A stretch of 64,000 bases of DNA from Flammeovirgaceae bacterium. Its GTDB lineage: Bacteria; Bacteroidota; Bacteroidia; Cytophagales; Cyclobacteriaceae. Numbering within the stretch: the first letter of the stretch is position 1; each line of letters starts with the position of its first letter. The DNA lies in the NCBI GenBank assembly GCA_015180985.1, contig CP054185.1, positions 1,116,001 to 1,180,000 of the forward strand, given 5' to 3'. This document shows positions 7,276 to 15,519 of the stretch, in pieces. Under the pieces are notes generated by a model. That model was given only the letters and a program-made list of their open reading frames with translations, did not search any database and was not told the origin of the DNA. The translations under genes were made by a program, and so were the position numbers.

Positions 7276-9051
7276 ATGGAAAAGGAACAAGTAAGCAGCG
7301 GTAACATCATCGACTTTAAAGTACTCAGGCGCCTGATGGAGTTTGTGCGCCCGTACAAAGCGCGGTTTTATTTTCTGGTTTTCCTCACGTTGGCAATAGG
7401 TATTCTTTCGCCTTTGCGTCCACTGCTCATTCAACACACACTGGATAATGAGGTAGCCTCCGGTGATTACAACGGAATGGTGTGGATGATGCTTATACTT
7501 TTGCTCCTGCTGTTCGCCCAATCAGCCCTGCAATATGTACACACGTACCTTTCCGGTTGGATGGGCCAGCAGGTTATCCGCGACATCCGCACTAAACTGT
7601 ACCAGCACCTGGTCAATCTGCGGCTGCGGTTTTTTGACAAAACACCTATCGGCCGGTTGGTTACCCGCACCATTTCGGATGTGGAGACCCTGGCTGATGT
7701 TTTTAGTGAAGGATTGGCGGCCATGGTAAGCGACCTGCTGCAGTTGATTTTCATTCTCGCTTTCATGTTTTACCAGGATTGGCGGCTGGCCCTGCTGAGC
7801 CTGGCCACCCTGCCCCTGTTGCTTATCTCTACGTATATCTTCAAAGAAAAAATCAAAGTGGCCTTTAACGATGTACGCAATGCAGTGGCCAACCTCAACA
7901 CGTTTGTGCAGGAACATATCACCGGCATGAACATCGTACAGATCTTTGCCAGCGAAAAGCGCGAGTTCGAAAAATTCAAGGCTATTAATGAAGAGCACAA
8001 GCAGGCCAACCTGCGTTCGGTGCTGTATTACTCTATTTATTTTCCGGTGGCCGAAATCATCGCGGCTGCCGGCATCGGCTTACTGGTATGGTATGGTGCA
8101 AAGGGGGCCATCAATTTTGAAGAAACAGGTATTACCATTGGCAAACTCATAGCCTTTATCATGTATATCCAGATGTTCTTCCGGCCCATTCGCATGATAG
8201 CCGACCGGTACAACACCTTGCAGATGGGTATTGTGAGTTCCTCACGCATCATCAACTTGCTTGATAACACCGAACATGTGCAGGAAACCGGAACCCACAA
8301 ACCCACCCATATTGAAGGCAAGGTGGAATTTGATCACGTTTGGTTTGCGTATACCGATGAGCAATATGTTATAAAGGATATCAGTTTTTCTGTAAAGCCG
8401 GGTGAGATGATTGCCCTGGTGGGCGCCACCGGTGCCGGTAAGTCCTCTATCATTAATTTATTAACCCGCTTTTATGAACTAAACAAAGGATCAATCCGGA
8501 TTGACGGTACCGATATTCGTGATTTTGATTTAGGGAATCTCAGAAGAAACATCGGTGTGGTCTTGCAGGACGTTTTCCTTTTTTCCGACACTATTTTCAA
8601 TAACATTACACTAGGTAATACTGACGTGACCGAAGACATGGTGTGGCACGCGGCCGACCTGGTGGGGGCCAGGAAGTTTATTGAGCGATTGCCGGGGCAA
8701 TTCAATTACAATGTAATGGAGCGGGGCGCCACCTTATCGGTAGGACAACGCCAACTGATTTCATTTATTCGCGCAATGGTGTACGACCCGAAAATTCTGG
8801 TATTGGATGAGGCCACCTCTTCGGTTGACAGCGAAACAGAAGAGATGATACAACTTGCGATTGATAAGATGATGAAAGGGCGTACCTCTATCGTAATCGC
8901 TCACCGCCTTTCAACTATCCAACGAGCCGATAAAATTCTGGTGCTTGACCACGGCCACATCATTGAATCGGGCCGGCACGAGGAACTTCTTCAACACCAG
9001 GGCGCATACGCCCAACTGCATAAAATGCAGTACAAAGAGATTGCCTTATAG
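7276..9051 (+). CDS. ABC half-exporter, BmrD/YheH-like (catalytic Walker B, altered signature)
   Basis: This half-transporter has an N-terminal six-helix transmembrane domain (residues ~20-310) and a C-terminal nucleotide-binding domain. Walker A is GATGAGKS (~383-390), the signature is LSVGQRQ (~485), Walker B is ILVLDEAT with an intact catalytic Glu (~510), and the H-loop is AHRLS. The signature deviates from LSGGQ. That combination is typical of one half of heterodimeric exporters such as B. subtilis BmrD/YheH or TM288, where the altered signature faces the non-hydrolysing site. The likely partner is the convergent gene at 9808-11625. The start is taken at 7276 because the in-frame ATG at 7261 lies inside the intergenic repeat. 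Substrate unknown; probably a drug or lipid exporter. Confidence 0.88.
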   Translation: MEKEQVSSGNIIDFKVLRRLMEFVRPYKARFYFLVFLTLAIGILSPLRPLLIQHTLDNEVASGDYNGMVWMMLILLLLLFAQSALQYVHTYLSGWMGQQVIRDIRTKLYQHLVNLRLRFFDKTPIGRLVTRTISDVETLADVFSEGLAAMVSDLLQLIFILAFMFYQDWRLALLSLATLPLLLISTYIFKEKIKVAFNDVRNAVANLNTFVQEHITGMNIVQIFASEKREFEKFKAINEEHKQANLRSVLYYSIYFPVAEIIAAAGIGLLVWYGAKGAINFEETGITIGKLIAFIMYIQMFFRPIRMIADRYNTLQMGIVSSSRIINLLDNTEHVQETGTHKPTHIEGKVEFDHVWFAYTDEQYVIKDISFSVKPGEMIALVGATGAGKSSIINLLTRFYELNKGSIRIDGTDIRDFDLGNLRRNIGVVLQDVFLFSDTIFNNITLGNTDVTEDMVWHAADLVGARKFIERLPGQFNYNVMERGATLSVGQRQLISFIRAMVYDPKILVLDEATSSVDSETEEMIQLAIDKMMKGRTSIVIAHRLSTIQRADKILVLDHGHIIESGRHEELLQHQGAYAQLHKMQYKEIAL

Positions 9052-9078
9052 GGCCGTGGGGCGCTCCGGTTAAAGCAT

Positions 9079-9086
9079 TATATTTG
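9079..9086 (+). promoter_or_regulatory. Bacteroidota -7 promoter element (TATATTTG), near-leaderless
   Basis: TATATTTG matches the Bacteroidota consensus TAnnTTTG and ends only 5 bases before the ATG at 9092. No TTG is found at the expected upstream distance. If it is used, transcription would begin at or next to the start codon. Confidence 0.5.
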
Positions 9087-9091
9087 CCTTA

Positions 9092-9820
9092 ATGCGCCTG
9101 AACCTCACAGTTTGTTTTGCCCTGCTTTTACTTACCCCGGCTGTTTTTGCCCAACAACCCAGGGTGCATCATGGCGGCCGTGTGGTACACCATCGCACCA
9201 ACCATAATTATAACGTCATTAAAATTTCCCGCTCCAAAGCCAAAACGGTTTGCCCCATTTTTGAAGATACCGGCTACCCTTACCATGGACTGGGTATTAA
9301 ACTCGGAGATCCTTTTGCTGTTTCGTATAAGTTCTATGCCAACAAACATTTCTCAATTGGTGCTGATGCAGGCACATCAGCCAGCGGTTTGTACAGCAAG
9401 TATTACCGTGAAATTTTTCCGGAGTACATCAATACCGATACCCTGAGCCCGACACAAAGTTTGGAGTACATGACACATAAGGTTAACTCCGACTGGGTAG
9501 CTGAAATAAGGGCGCTTTACCATATTAAGGCCGACCGGCTGAGCCGCGGGCTTCAGCTCTATGCCGGACTTGGTTGGGAGTTCAGAAAACTGAATATTTC
9601 ATATGACTTTTTTGTTAATGACGGGCCGTTGGAAAATAAAATCGAACGAATAACGGTTAACCGAGCCACTTACGGCATTCAGGCCACCTTTGGCATCGAG
9701 TACTCTTACTTTAGTTTGCCCATTTCGGCTTTTATGGAATTGGACCTGTATAACGACCTGCTCAAAGATCCGGGTTACAGGCGTATTCAGGGCGGGGTGG
9801 GCCTCCGCTATGTGTTCTGA
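9092..9820 (+). CDS. Predicted outer-membrane beta-barrel protein
   Basis: This is a 242-residue protein with a clear signal peptide (LTVCFALLLLTPAVFA followed by QQ). The rest has alternating aromatic/hydrophobic strands (HFSIGADAGTSASGLYSKYY, LQLYAGLGWEFRKLN, ISAFMELDLYNDLL) and ends in VGLRYVF. A C-terminal aromatic residue after a final strand is characteristic of outer-membrane barrels. The small size suggests an 8-strand OmpA-like or porin-like barrel. No specific function can be assigned. Its end overlaps the convergent ABC gene by 13 bases. Confidence 0.7.
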   Translation: MRLNLTVCFALLLLTPAVFAQQPRVHHGGRVVHHRTNHNYNVIKISRSKAKTVCPIFEDTGYPYHGLGIKLGDPFAVSYKFYANKHFSIGADAGTSASGLYSKYYREIFPEYINTDTLSPTQSLEYMTHKVNSDWVAEIRALYHIKADRLSRGLQLYAGLGWEFRKLNISYDFFVNDGPLENKIERITVNRATYGIQATFGIEYSYFSLPISAFMELDLYNDLLKDPGYRRIQGGVGLRYVF

Positions 9821-11625
9821 ACGGTGTTTCCCTCGCTAACCTGCGCCTCATCGCCAAGAATTTGTTTTTCATACAGTTCGCGGTACACACCGTTGTTCTT
9901 TAAAAGTGTTTCGTGGGTGCCCTGCTCAACAATACGGCCATCAACCAGCACAATGATTTTAGTAGCCAGTTTGGCTGAAGAAACCCGGTGCGAAACAATA
10001 ATGGTGGTACGGTCTTTCATAATCCGCTTCAGGCTGTTGAGAATATTGTTCTCTGTTTTTGTATCCACAGCCGAGAGGGCATCATCCAGAATGAGGATGC
10101 GTGGCTCATGAACAATGGCCCGCGCAATACTTACGCGCTGTTTCTGCCCGCCCGAAAGGGTAATGCCCCGCTCGCCCACTCGGGTGTCCAACCCTTGCGG
10201 AAACGCCAGAATATTGTGGTATACATCAGCATCTTTGGCGGCCTGAATAATTTGTTCTTCGCTAAGGTGTTTTGTTCCGCCAAAGGCAATGTTATTGCGG
10301 ATGCTTTCGCTGAACAGGAATACATCCTGAGGAACGTAGCCAATCTGGCTTCGCAAACTGGTCAGGTCATAATCAGCAATCGGAATATCGTCAATTCTGA
10401 TTTCACCTTCACGCACATCGTACAGGCGGGCGATAAGGTTGGAAACGGTGCTTTTACCCGAACCGGTGGTGCCGATAATGGCCAGTGACTCACCTGGGTT
10501 GATCACGAACGAAACATCAGTTAAAGCTTTTATGCCCGTGTCGGGGTAGGTAAAGCTAACATGGTCGAACTCAACTTTACCTTTTATCTCACGCTGCAGG
10601 TTTTTTGCCGAAACAATAGTAGGCTGTGTGTTTAAAAATTCGTTTATCCGTTTCTGGCTTGCTTCGGCCCGTTGCACCAGGCTGCTGGTGTAGCCCAATG
10701 ATGTAACCGGCCAGGTAAGCAGGTTAACATAAATGATGAACTCGGCAATATGACCGAAGGATAAGTTCCCTTTGATGACTTCGGTACTGCCTGCATAAAC
10801 CGTGAGGATAGTGCTTAGCCCGATAAGCCCCATGATAAGCGGAAAGAAGAGCGCCTGAACACGGGTAAGTCCGAGTGACTGCGTTTTATATTGATCGCTT
10901 GCTTTGGCGAAACGGGCTATTGATTCCGCTTCGCGATTGAACGATTTAAGCACCCGGATGCCGCTAAATGCCTCCTGCACAAAAGTGGATAACCGGGATT
11001 GGCTTTGCTGAATTCGCTCCGACCGCCTTTCAATGGTATTGTTCACCAGGTAAATACTGAGCGATAGCAGAGGTAATGGAAGGAGTGCATACCAAGTCAA
11101 CTTAGCGCTGATGGTAAACATTACCGGAATTAGAATAAGAAACAGGGTAATAAGCTGCAGGCCATACATAATAGCGGGCCCCAGATACATCCGCACACGG
11201 CTCACATCTTCTGAAATACGATTCATCAAATCGCCTGTATTATTCCTTCGGTAGAAACTTAATGGCAGTGCCTGGTAGTGTGCGAAAATTTCATTCTTCA
11301 AATCGAACTCAATCAGGCGTGACATGACAATTAAGGTTTGCCTGACCAGGTATAGAAATAATCCGCGAAGCAGCGCCATCAATAATATGAGCCCGGCATA
11401 TAGCAATATGCCCCGGGCAAAAATTCCGTAAAAATTTTCTTGCAGTGAAAGATTAGCAAAGGAGCGGTAGATACGGACGTTATCAATAACCAAATCGATA
11501 GCATGACGCACCAATTGTGCAGGAATAATCTGGAAGATGTTGGAAATAATTACGAACACAATACCCCACAGCAGGTAGTACTTGTATTTGAACAGGTATT
11601 TATTGAGGTATTTGAGTTCTTTCAT
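9808..11625 (-). CDS. ABC half-exporter, BmrC/YheI-like (Walker B Glu replaced by Asp)
   Basis: This 605-residue half-transporter has a transmembrane domain (~15-320) and a nucleotide-binding domain. Walker A is GTTGSGKST (~383), the signature is a perfect LSGGQKQR (~490), and Walker B reads ILILDDALSAVD, with Asp in place of the catalytic Glu. The H-loop is SHRVSSA. Asp at that position together with a canonical signature is what the BmrC/YheI or TM287 half of a heterodimeric exporter shows. It complements the gene at 7276-9051 (intact Glu, altered signature), so the two probably form one transporter with a single hydrolytic site, although they are convergent and separated by a barrel gene. 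Confidence 0.88.
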   Translation of the reverse strand: MKELKYLNKYLFKYKYYLLWGIVFVIISNIFQIIPAQLVRHAIDLVIDNVRIYRSFANLSLQENFYGIFARGILLYAGLILLMALLRGLFLYLVRQTLIVMSRLIEFDLKNEIFAHYQALPLSFYRRNNTGDLMNRISEDVSRVRMYLGPAIMYGLQLITLFLILIPVMFTISAKLTWYALLPLPLLSLSIYLVNNTIERRSERIQQSQSRLSTFVQEAFSGIRVLKSFNREAESIARFAKASDQYKTQSLGLTRVQALFFPLIMGLIGLSTILTVYAGSTEVIKGNLSFGHIAEFIIYVNLLTWPVTSLGYTSSLVQRAEASQKRINEFLNTQPTIVSAKNLQREIKGKVEFDHVSFTYPDTGIKALTDVSFVINPGESLAIIGTTGSGKSTVSNLIARLYDVREGEIRIDDIPIADYDLTSLRSQIGYVPQDVFLFSESIRNNIAFGGTKHLSEEQIIQAAKDADVYHNILAFPQGLDTRVGERGITLSGGQKQRVSIARAIVHEPRILILDDALSAVDTKTENNILNSLKRIMKDRTTIIVSHRVSSAKLATKIIVLVDGRIVEQGTHETLLKNNGVYRELYEKQILGDEAQVSEGNTVQNT

Positions 11626-11787
11626 TCAAAAAAATTTTGCCAATGCACCTAAAAACGAAAGAAACACGTTAAAGTTCATGCAACCGTTTGTTTTACATGG
11701 AAAAGCCGGTCAAAGCAAGTAATTTTGTGCCGTTCCGGGCGAACCAAAATTTAAAAGTACTATCAATCATCCCTAAAACAAATCCCG

Positions 11788-12888
11788 ATGGAAGTAAAGG
11801 AACTGAAAAAAGCCGCTCAACCTGATTTATTCACTTCGCTCTCAACTCTTGGTCATGAACAGGTAGTGTTTTGCCATGACGAGGCCACCGGCTTGAAGGC
11901 CATTATCGGTATTCACAACACAACCCTTGGGCCGGCACTTGGCGGAACGCGCATGTGGAATTATTCAACCGAACAGGAAGCGCTTACCGATGTGCTGCGC
12001 CTGAGCCGGGGGATGACGTTCAAAGCGTCCATCAGCGGATTAAATCTCGGTGGTGGCAAGGCAGTAATCATTGGCGATGCGAAAACCATGAAGACCGAGG
12101 CGTTTTTGCGCAGGTTCGGCAAATTCGTAAACAGCCTGGGGGGTAAATACATAACAGCCGAAGATGTGAATATGAAAACGGCTGATATGGAGTACATTGC
12201 CATGGAAACCAAACATGTTACCGGCTTACCCGAATCCGCTGGCGGTGGAGGAGACCCTTCTCCGGTTACAGCTTATGGAACCTACCTGGGCATGAAGGCC
12301 AGCGTTAAAAAAGTGTTTGGTTCCGACAGTCTTTCCGGAAAAAAGGTGGCTGTTCAAGGTGTGGGTCAGGTAGGTATGCACCTGGTAGAATACCTTACCA
12401 AAGAAAATGCAGTCGTTTATATCACCGATATTTCGGAAGAGAAAGTAAAACAGGTGGCCACAAAATACGGAGCAACCGCTGTTTCACAGGATGCGATCTA
12501 TGATTTGGATGTGGATATTTATGCGCCCTGTGCATTAGGGGCTACGCTCAATGACAACACCATTCCCCGGTTAAAATGCAGCATCATTGCCGGTGCCGCC
12601 AACAACCAGTTGAAAGATGAAGTGAAGCACGGGTATATGCTGATAGACCGCAGCATTACCTATGCGCCCGATTTTCTGATCAATGCCGGTGGCTTGATTA
12701 ATGTGTATAATGAATTTCTGGGCAACTATAATCGTAATCGTGTTTTCGAACAAGCTGAACGAATTTACAGCACGTGCCTGAATATTTTTGATTTGGCTTC
12801 GAAAGAAAAAATAAACACCCAGGAAGCAGCCATTAAAATTGCCGAGAAACGGATTGAAGACGTAGGCCGGGTACGAATACCCCGGTAA
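11788..12888 (+). CDS. Leucine (Glu/Leu/Phe/Val) dehydrogenase
   Basis: This NAD-dependent amino-acid dehydrogenase of 366 residues most resembles leucine dehydrogenase, which deaminates branched-chain amino acids to 2-oxo acids. LGPALGGTRMW and LSRGMTFKASISGLNLGGGK contain the conserved glycine-rich substrate site and catalytic Lys. AEDVNM contains the catalytic Asp. The Rossmann motif is VQGVGQVGMHL at ~188. GAANNQL and INAGGLINVYNE follow. A TAATTTTG element at 11720 is a possible -7 box about 60 bases upstream. The gene ends at a strong terminator (12902-12931). Confidence 0.92.
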   Translation: MEVKELKKAAQPDLFTSLSTLGHEQVVFCHDEATGLKAIIGIHNTTLGPALGGTRMWNYSTEQEALTDVLRLSRGMTFKASISGLNLGGGKAVIIGDAKTMKTEAFLRRFGKFVNSLGGKYITAEDVNMKTADMEYIAMETKHVTGLPESAGGGGDPSPVTAYGTYLGMKASVKKVFGSDSLSGKKVAVQGVGQVGMHLVEYLTKENAVVYITDISEEKVKQVATKYGATAVSQDAIYDLDVDIYAPCALGATLNDNTIPRLKCSIIAGAANNQLKDEVKHGYMLIDRSITYAPDFLINAGGLINVYNEFLGNYNRNRVFEQAERIYSTCLNIFDLASKEKINTQEAAIKIAEKRIEDVGRVRIPR

Positions 12889-12901
12889 GGTACCGCAAAA
12901 G

Positions 12902-12931
12902 CCCGCATACCAGCATGCGGGTTTTTTATTT
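12902..12931 (+). terminator. Rho-independent terminator after the leucine dehydrogenase gene
   Basis: CCCGCAT (12902-12908) and ATGCGGG (12915-12921) form a perfect 7-bp stem with a six-base loop, followed by TTTTTTATTT. The stem lies 13 bases after the dehydrogenase stop codon. It argues against the in-frame upstream start of nusB at 12915, which would lie inside it. Confidence 0.9.
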
Positions 12932-12971
12932 TAACCGAATCAACCTGTATCTTTGGCCGTTCTTTGAAACC

Positions 12972-14111
12972 ATGCTCAACCGCAGAAGCCTACGGATAAA
13001 AGTAATGCAGAATCTCTTTGCACTCCAGCAAAGCAAGGATGCCAACCTGCAGCTTTGTTACGACCGGATTGAAGAAGCCTTTACCCCCGACCTCAATTCA
13101 ATGGAAGTGCAGGACAAGAAACTTCTTAATCAGCAAAAAATGCAGGCATTAAAAGTTTTTAAAAAGGCTTTTGAAAAAAAGGAAGATTTACCAGCTGATC
13201 TGGACGACAAAATCAAAAAAGCCGTAGCTGATTCACTTGATTTTTACATAAAAAATGAGCGTAAAGATTTTACTTACTTTAAAAAAAATCTGGTTACCGA
13301 AGTTGAGTGCATCTATGATCAGTACCTGGCCGTATTAAACCTGGCCGTTGCCCTGGCTGATGCAGCCGCAGACGACAAAAAGATCAACCACAAAAATTTT
13401 CTGAACAACGCCTGGATAACAGCCTTTCGTGAAAGCGAAGATCTGAAAGCCCGAAACTCAAAAGCAGCTAGCCAGTGGGCATCGCGCGCAAACCTGGTTA
13501 AACTTTGGCTTCGCGATGTGGTTAAACAGGATGCCGACTACATGGACTATCTGGATAAGAAAAATCCATCGGTTGACGAGCAGAAAAAACTAATCAACCA
13601 TTTATTTAGAAAGGTCATCCTCGGTAAAACCGTGATTAACGAATTCTTTGAATCGGAAATATTACGGTGGGCTGAGGATCGGGATATTGTGAAAGGCATG
13701 GTAGAGAAAACAGTTAAATCATTCGACCCGCAATCGCAAAAACCACTTCATCTGCACGAACTTTCTCTAAACTGGGATGATGACCGGGAGTTCATCGAAA
13801 AACTGTTTACCGATTCGGCTAACCTGCCCGAAGCTCTTAAACAGCAGATAGCCAAAAACACCCGCAACTGGGAAGTGGACCGCCTGCCGCTTACCGACCG
13901 GATAATCCTTGAAATGGCCCTGGCCGAACTTACCGGCTTTCCAAGCATACCCGTTAAAGTAACCATTAACGAGTACATCGAACTGGCCAAAAACTACAGC
14001 ACCCCCAAAAGCCGGCAGTTCGTTAACGGCATCCTGGATGTCATTTCAAAAGAGTTGAAATCGGCCGGAACACTGAAGAAGAGCGGCCGCGGCCTGATTG
14101 ACAATAAGTAA
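12972..14111 (+). CDS. nusB: Transcription antitermination protein NusB (long Bacteroidota form)
   Basis: NusB binds boxA RNA with NusE (S10) and supports rRNA antitermination. The C-terminal part carries the NusB fold, recognisable in NWEVDRLPLTDRIILEMALA, then FPSIPVKVTINEYIELAKNY and KSRQFVNGILDVISKEL. The N-terminal ~230 residues are an extension rich in Lys and Asp/Glu that E. coli NusB (139 residues) lacks; NusB proteins of 300-400 residues are usual in Bacteroidota. MLNRRSLRIKVMQNLFALQQ is the family N-terminus, so the start is 12972 (379 residues). TATCTTTG at 12948-12955 is a possible -7 box 17 bases ahead. Confidence 0.93.
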   Translation: MLNRRSLRIKVMQNLFALQQSKDANLQLCYDRIEEAFTPDLNSMEVQDKKLLNQQKMQALKVFKKAFEKKEDLPADLDDKIKKAVADSLDFYIKNERKDFTYFKKNLVTEVECIYDQYLAVLNLAVALADAAADDKKINHKNFLNNAWITAFRESEDLKARNSKAASQWASRANLVKLWLRDVVKQDADYMDYLDKKNPSVDEQKKLINHLFRKVILGKTVINEFFESEILRWAEDRDIVKGMVEKTVKSFDPQSQKPLHLHELSLNWDDDREFIEKLFTDSANLPEALKQQIAKNTRNWEVDRLPLTDRIILEMALAELTGFPSIPVKVTINEYIELAKNYSTPKSRQFVNGILDVISKELKSAGTLKKSGRGLIDNK

Positions 14112-14207
14112 TCCGTTTTAAATGTGTAAACTTGTAGCCCCTTGGGTTACAATAAACCGTACAGTGGTATTTTTACGCGGTTTTCGAACCGATTTAGCCC
14201 CCACACG

Positions 14208-14237
14208 TTGTAATCGTGAGGTTTGTTTAGAAATTTG
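14208..14237 (+). promoter_or_regulatory. Possible promoter before the YtxH gene
   Basis: A TTG at 14208-14210 is followed after 19 bases by GAAATTTG (14230-14237), one mismatch from TAnnTTTG. The ATG at 14245 is 7 bases further on. The spacing is right but the first base of the -7 box is wrong, so this is tentative. Confidence 0.3.
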
Positions 14238-14244
14238 TACAATT

Positions 14245-14559
14245 ATGAGTAAACGCGGAGGAAATACACTACTGGCCTTTCTGGCGGGCGCAGCAGCCGG
14301 GGCGATCATCGGCATTTTGTACGCGCCCGATAAGGGAATTAACACCCGGCAGAAATTGTCGTTCCAACTGGAAAAGTACAGAAACATGCTTCAAAATCTG
14401 GTTAACGACCTGATTGACGGTAAAGAAACACCGCTTACCAGCGAGGCCAAATCGCAAGGCCAGCGCGTGGTGGACGATGCCAAATTAAAAGCCGAAAAAC
14501 TACTGGAAGATGTGGATGAACTTTTGGGGCAGATTAAAGGTAAAAAAGGAAAAGGTTAA
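14245..14559 (+). CDS. YtxH domain-containing small membrane protein
   Basis: This 104-residue protein begins MSKRGGNTLLAFLAGAAAGA, a short glycine/alanine-rich membrane segment, then GILYAPDKG, the hallmark YtxH (gas-vesicle-protein-like) pattern of one N-terminal transmembrane helix with the A-P-D/x-G turn. The rest is a charged, probably coiled-coil tail (residues ~40-104) ending in a Lys/Gly run. Family members are stress-related in Firmicutes; the role here is unknown. An upstream in-frame start at 14122 was rejected because the family begins at this hydrophobic segment. Confidence 0.82.
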   Translation: MSKRGGNTLLAFLAGAAAGAIIGILYAPDKGINTRQKLSFQLEKYRNMLQNLVNDLIDGKETPLTSEAKSQGQRVVDDAKLKAEKLLEDVDELLGQIKGKKGKG

Positions 14560-14575
14560 TAAACGTTATAGCGAT

Positions 14576-15103
14576 ATGAAAACACGATGGATAGTATTTG
14601 TTGCAATAGCCGGTGCGGCCGTGGCTTGTAAAGACAAAGACGCTGAGAAAAAGATAGCCGCGCTCGAAGCCAGGCTTTCGCAACTGGAGGGAGGCAAGAG
14701 TCAATCGCCTACCTTTACGCCAACTGAACAGGCGGCCCAGCCCGAACAAAAACCGGAAGGCCCGCTGCCGGTAATCACCTTCGAGAAAACCGAACACGAC
14801 TTTGGTACCATTAACGAAGGACAAAAAGTAACCTATACGTACAAGTTTAAAAACACAGGCGAAGCCCCGCTCATCATCCAAAGCGCCCAGCCGTCATGCG
14901 GTTGTACCGTGCCGGAGTGGTCGAAAGATCCGATACCGGTAGGAGGCGAAGGCTTTGTGAAGGCCGAGTTTGACAGCAATGGCAAGCCCAACATTCAGAA
15001 TAAAACCATTACGGTAACGGCCAACACCTGGCCTAAAACAACAACGCTTCGGTTTAAAGCCATGGTTACCCCCAAAGATCAGGCAACCGGTCCGAAGCAG
15101 TAA
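14576..15103 (+). CDS. DUF1573 domain lipoprotein
   Basis: This is a 175-residue exported protein. The N-terminus (VFVAIAGAAVAC) is a lipoprotein-type signal with Cys at about 18. A short coiled coil (KKIAALEARLSQLEGG) and a Pro/Gln/Glu-rich linker follow. The C-terminal ~100 residues are DUF1573, an Ig-like fold recognised by FEKTEHDFGTINEGQKVTYT, FKNTGEAPLIIQ and PSCGCTVPEW. DUF1573 proteins are very common in Bacteroidota envelopes; no enzymatic role is known. The ATG at 14576 follows a short gap after the YtxH gene, so the two are probably cotranscribed. A terminator follows at 15125. Confidence 0.88.
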   Translation: MKTRWIVFVAIAGAAVACKDKDAEKKIAALEARLSQLEGGKSQSPTFTPTEQAAQPEQKPEGPLPVITFEKTEHDFGTINEGQKVTYTYKFKNTGEAPLIIQSAQPSCGCTVPEWSKDPIPVGGEGFVKAEFDSNGKPNIQNKTITVTANTWPKTTTLRFKAMVTPKDQATGPKQ

Positions 15104-15124
15104 TTTTTATTAATATCATCAGGT

Positions 15125-15163
15125 AAGCATCCCAGGCCCTGCAGGTTTGGGATGCTTGCTTTT
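15125..15163 (+). terminator. Terminator after the DUF1573 gene, overlapped by the yajC promoter
   Basis: AAGCATCCCA (15125-15134) and TGGGATGCTT (15148-15157) form a perfect 10-bp stem with a 13-base loop, followed by a short GCTTTTA tract. The weak T-run lowers certainty of efficient termination. Confidence 0.7.
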
Positions 15164-15177
15164 ATGGCCTAACTTTG
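15147..15177 (+). promoter_or_regulatory. Bacteroidota promoter for yajC (TTG-N20-TAACTTTG)
   Basis: TTG at 15147-15149 and TAACTTTG at 15170-15177 are 20 bases apart and lie 26 bases ahead of the yajC ATG. The TTG sits within the right arm of the preceding terminator hairpin, so the two signals are interlocked. Confidence 0.6.
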
Positions 15178-15202
15178 CCAGCCTGAATTTTAACGATAAT
15201 CC

Positions 15203-15511
15203 ATGAACGCCATTATTCTTCAAGCAACGGCCCAGGGTAGTAACTACAGTTTCTACATTATGATGGGCCTGATGATCCTGATCTTTTATTTCTTTATGAT
15301 CAGGCCGCAACAGAAAAAAGCAAAAGAGCAGAAAAAATTTATTGATGAGATTAAAAAGGGCGATTATGTGGTAACCATTGGCGGTGCCCATGGCCGGGTG
15401 GCTGAACTCGAAGGCGATACCTTTATCCTCGAAGTTGAAAAGGGCGGACGCATCCGGTTCAACAAGTCGGCCATTTCGCTGGAAGCCAGCCGTGCAGCCA
15501 ACAAGAAGTAA
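15203..15511 (+). CDS. yajC: Preprotein translocase subunit YajC
   Basis: YajC is the small single-pass accessory protein of the SecDF-YajC complex that assists Sec-dependent export. The 102-residue protein has one transmembrane helix (GLMILIFYFFMIRP at ~24-37) followed by the family signature RPQQKKAKEQKKFIDEIKKG and then GDYVVTIGGAHGRVAEL. It is followed 8 bases later by the YbbR gene, a common Bacteroidota arrangement. Confidence 0.95.
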   Translation: MNAIILQATAQGSNYSFYIMMGLMILIFYFFMIRPQQKKAKEQKKFIDEIKKGDYVVTIGGAHGRVAELEGDTFILEVEKGGRIRFNKSAISLEASRAANKK

Positions 15512-15519
15512 AAACCCGG

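Noticed and set aside
12915-12971. Upstream nusB start at 12915
   Set aside because: It lies inside the terminator hairpin of the preceding gene and adds residues unlike the family.
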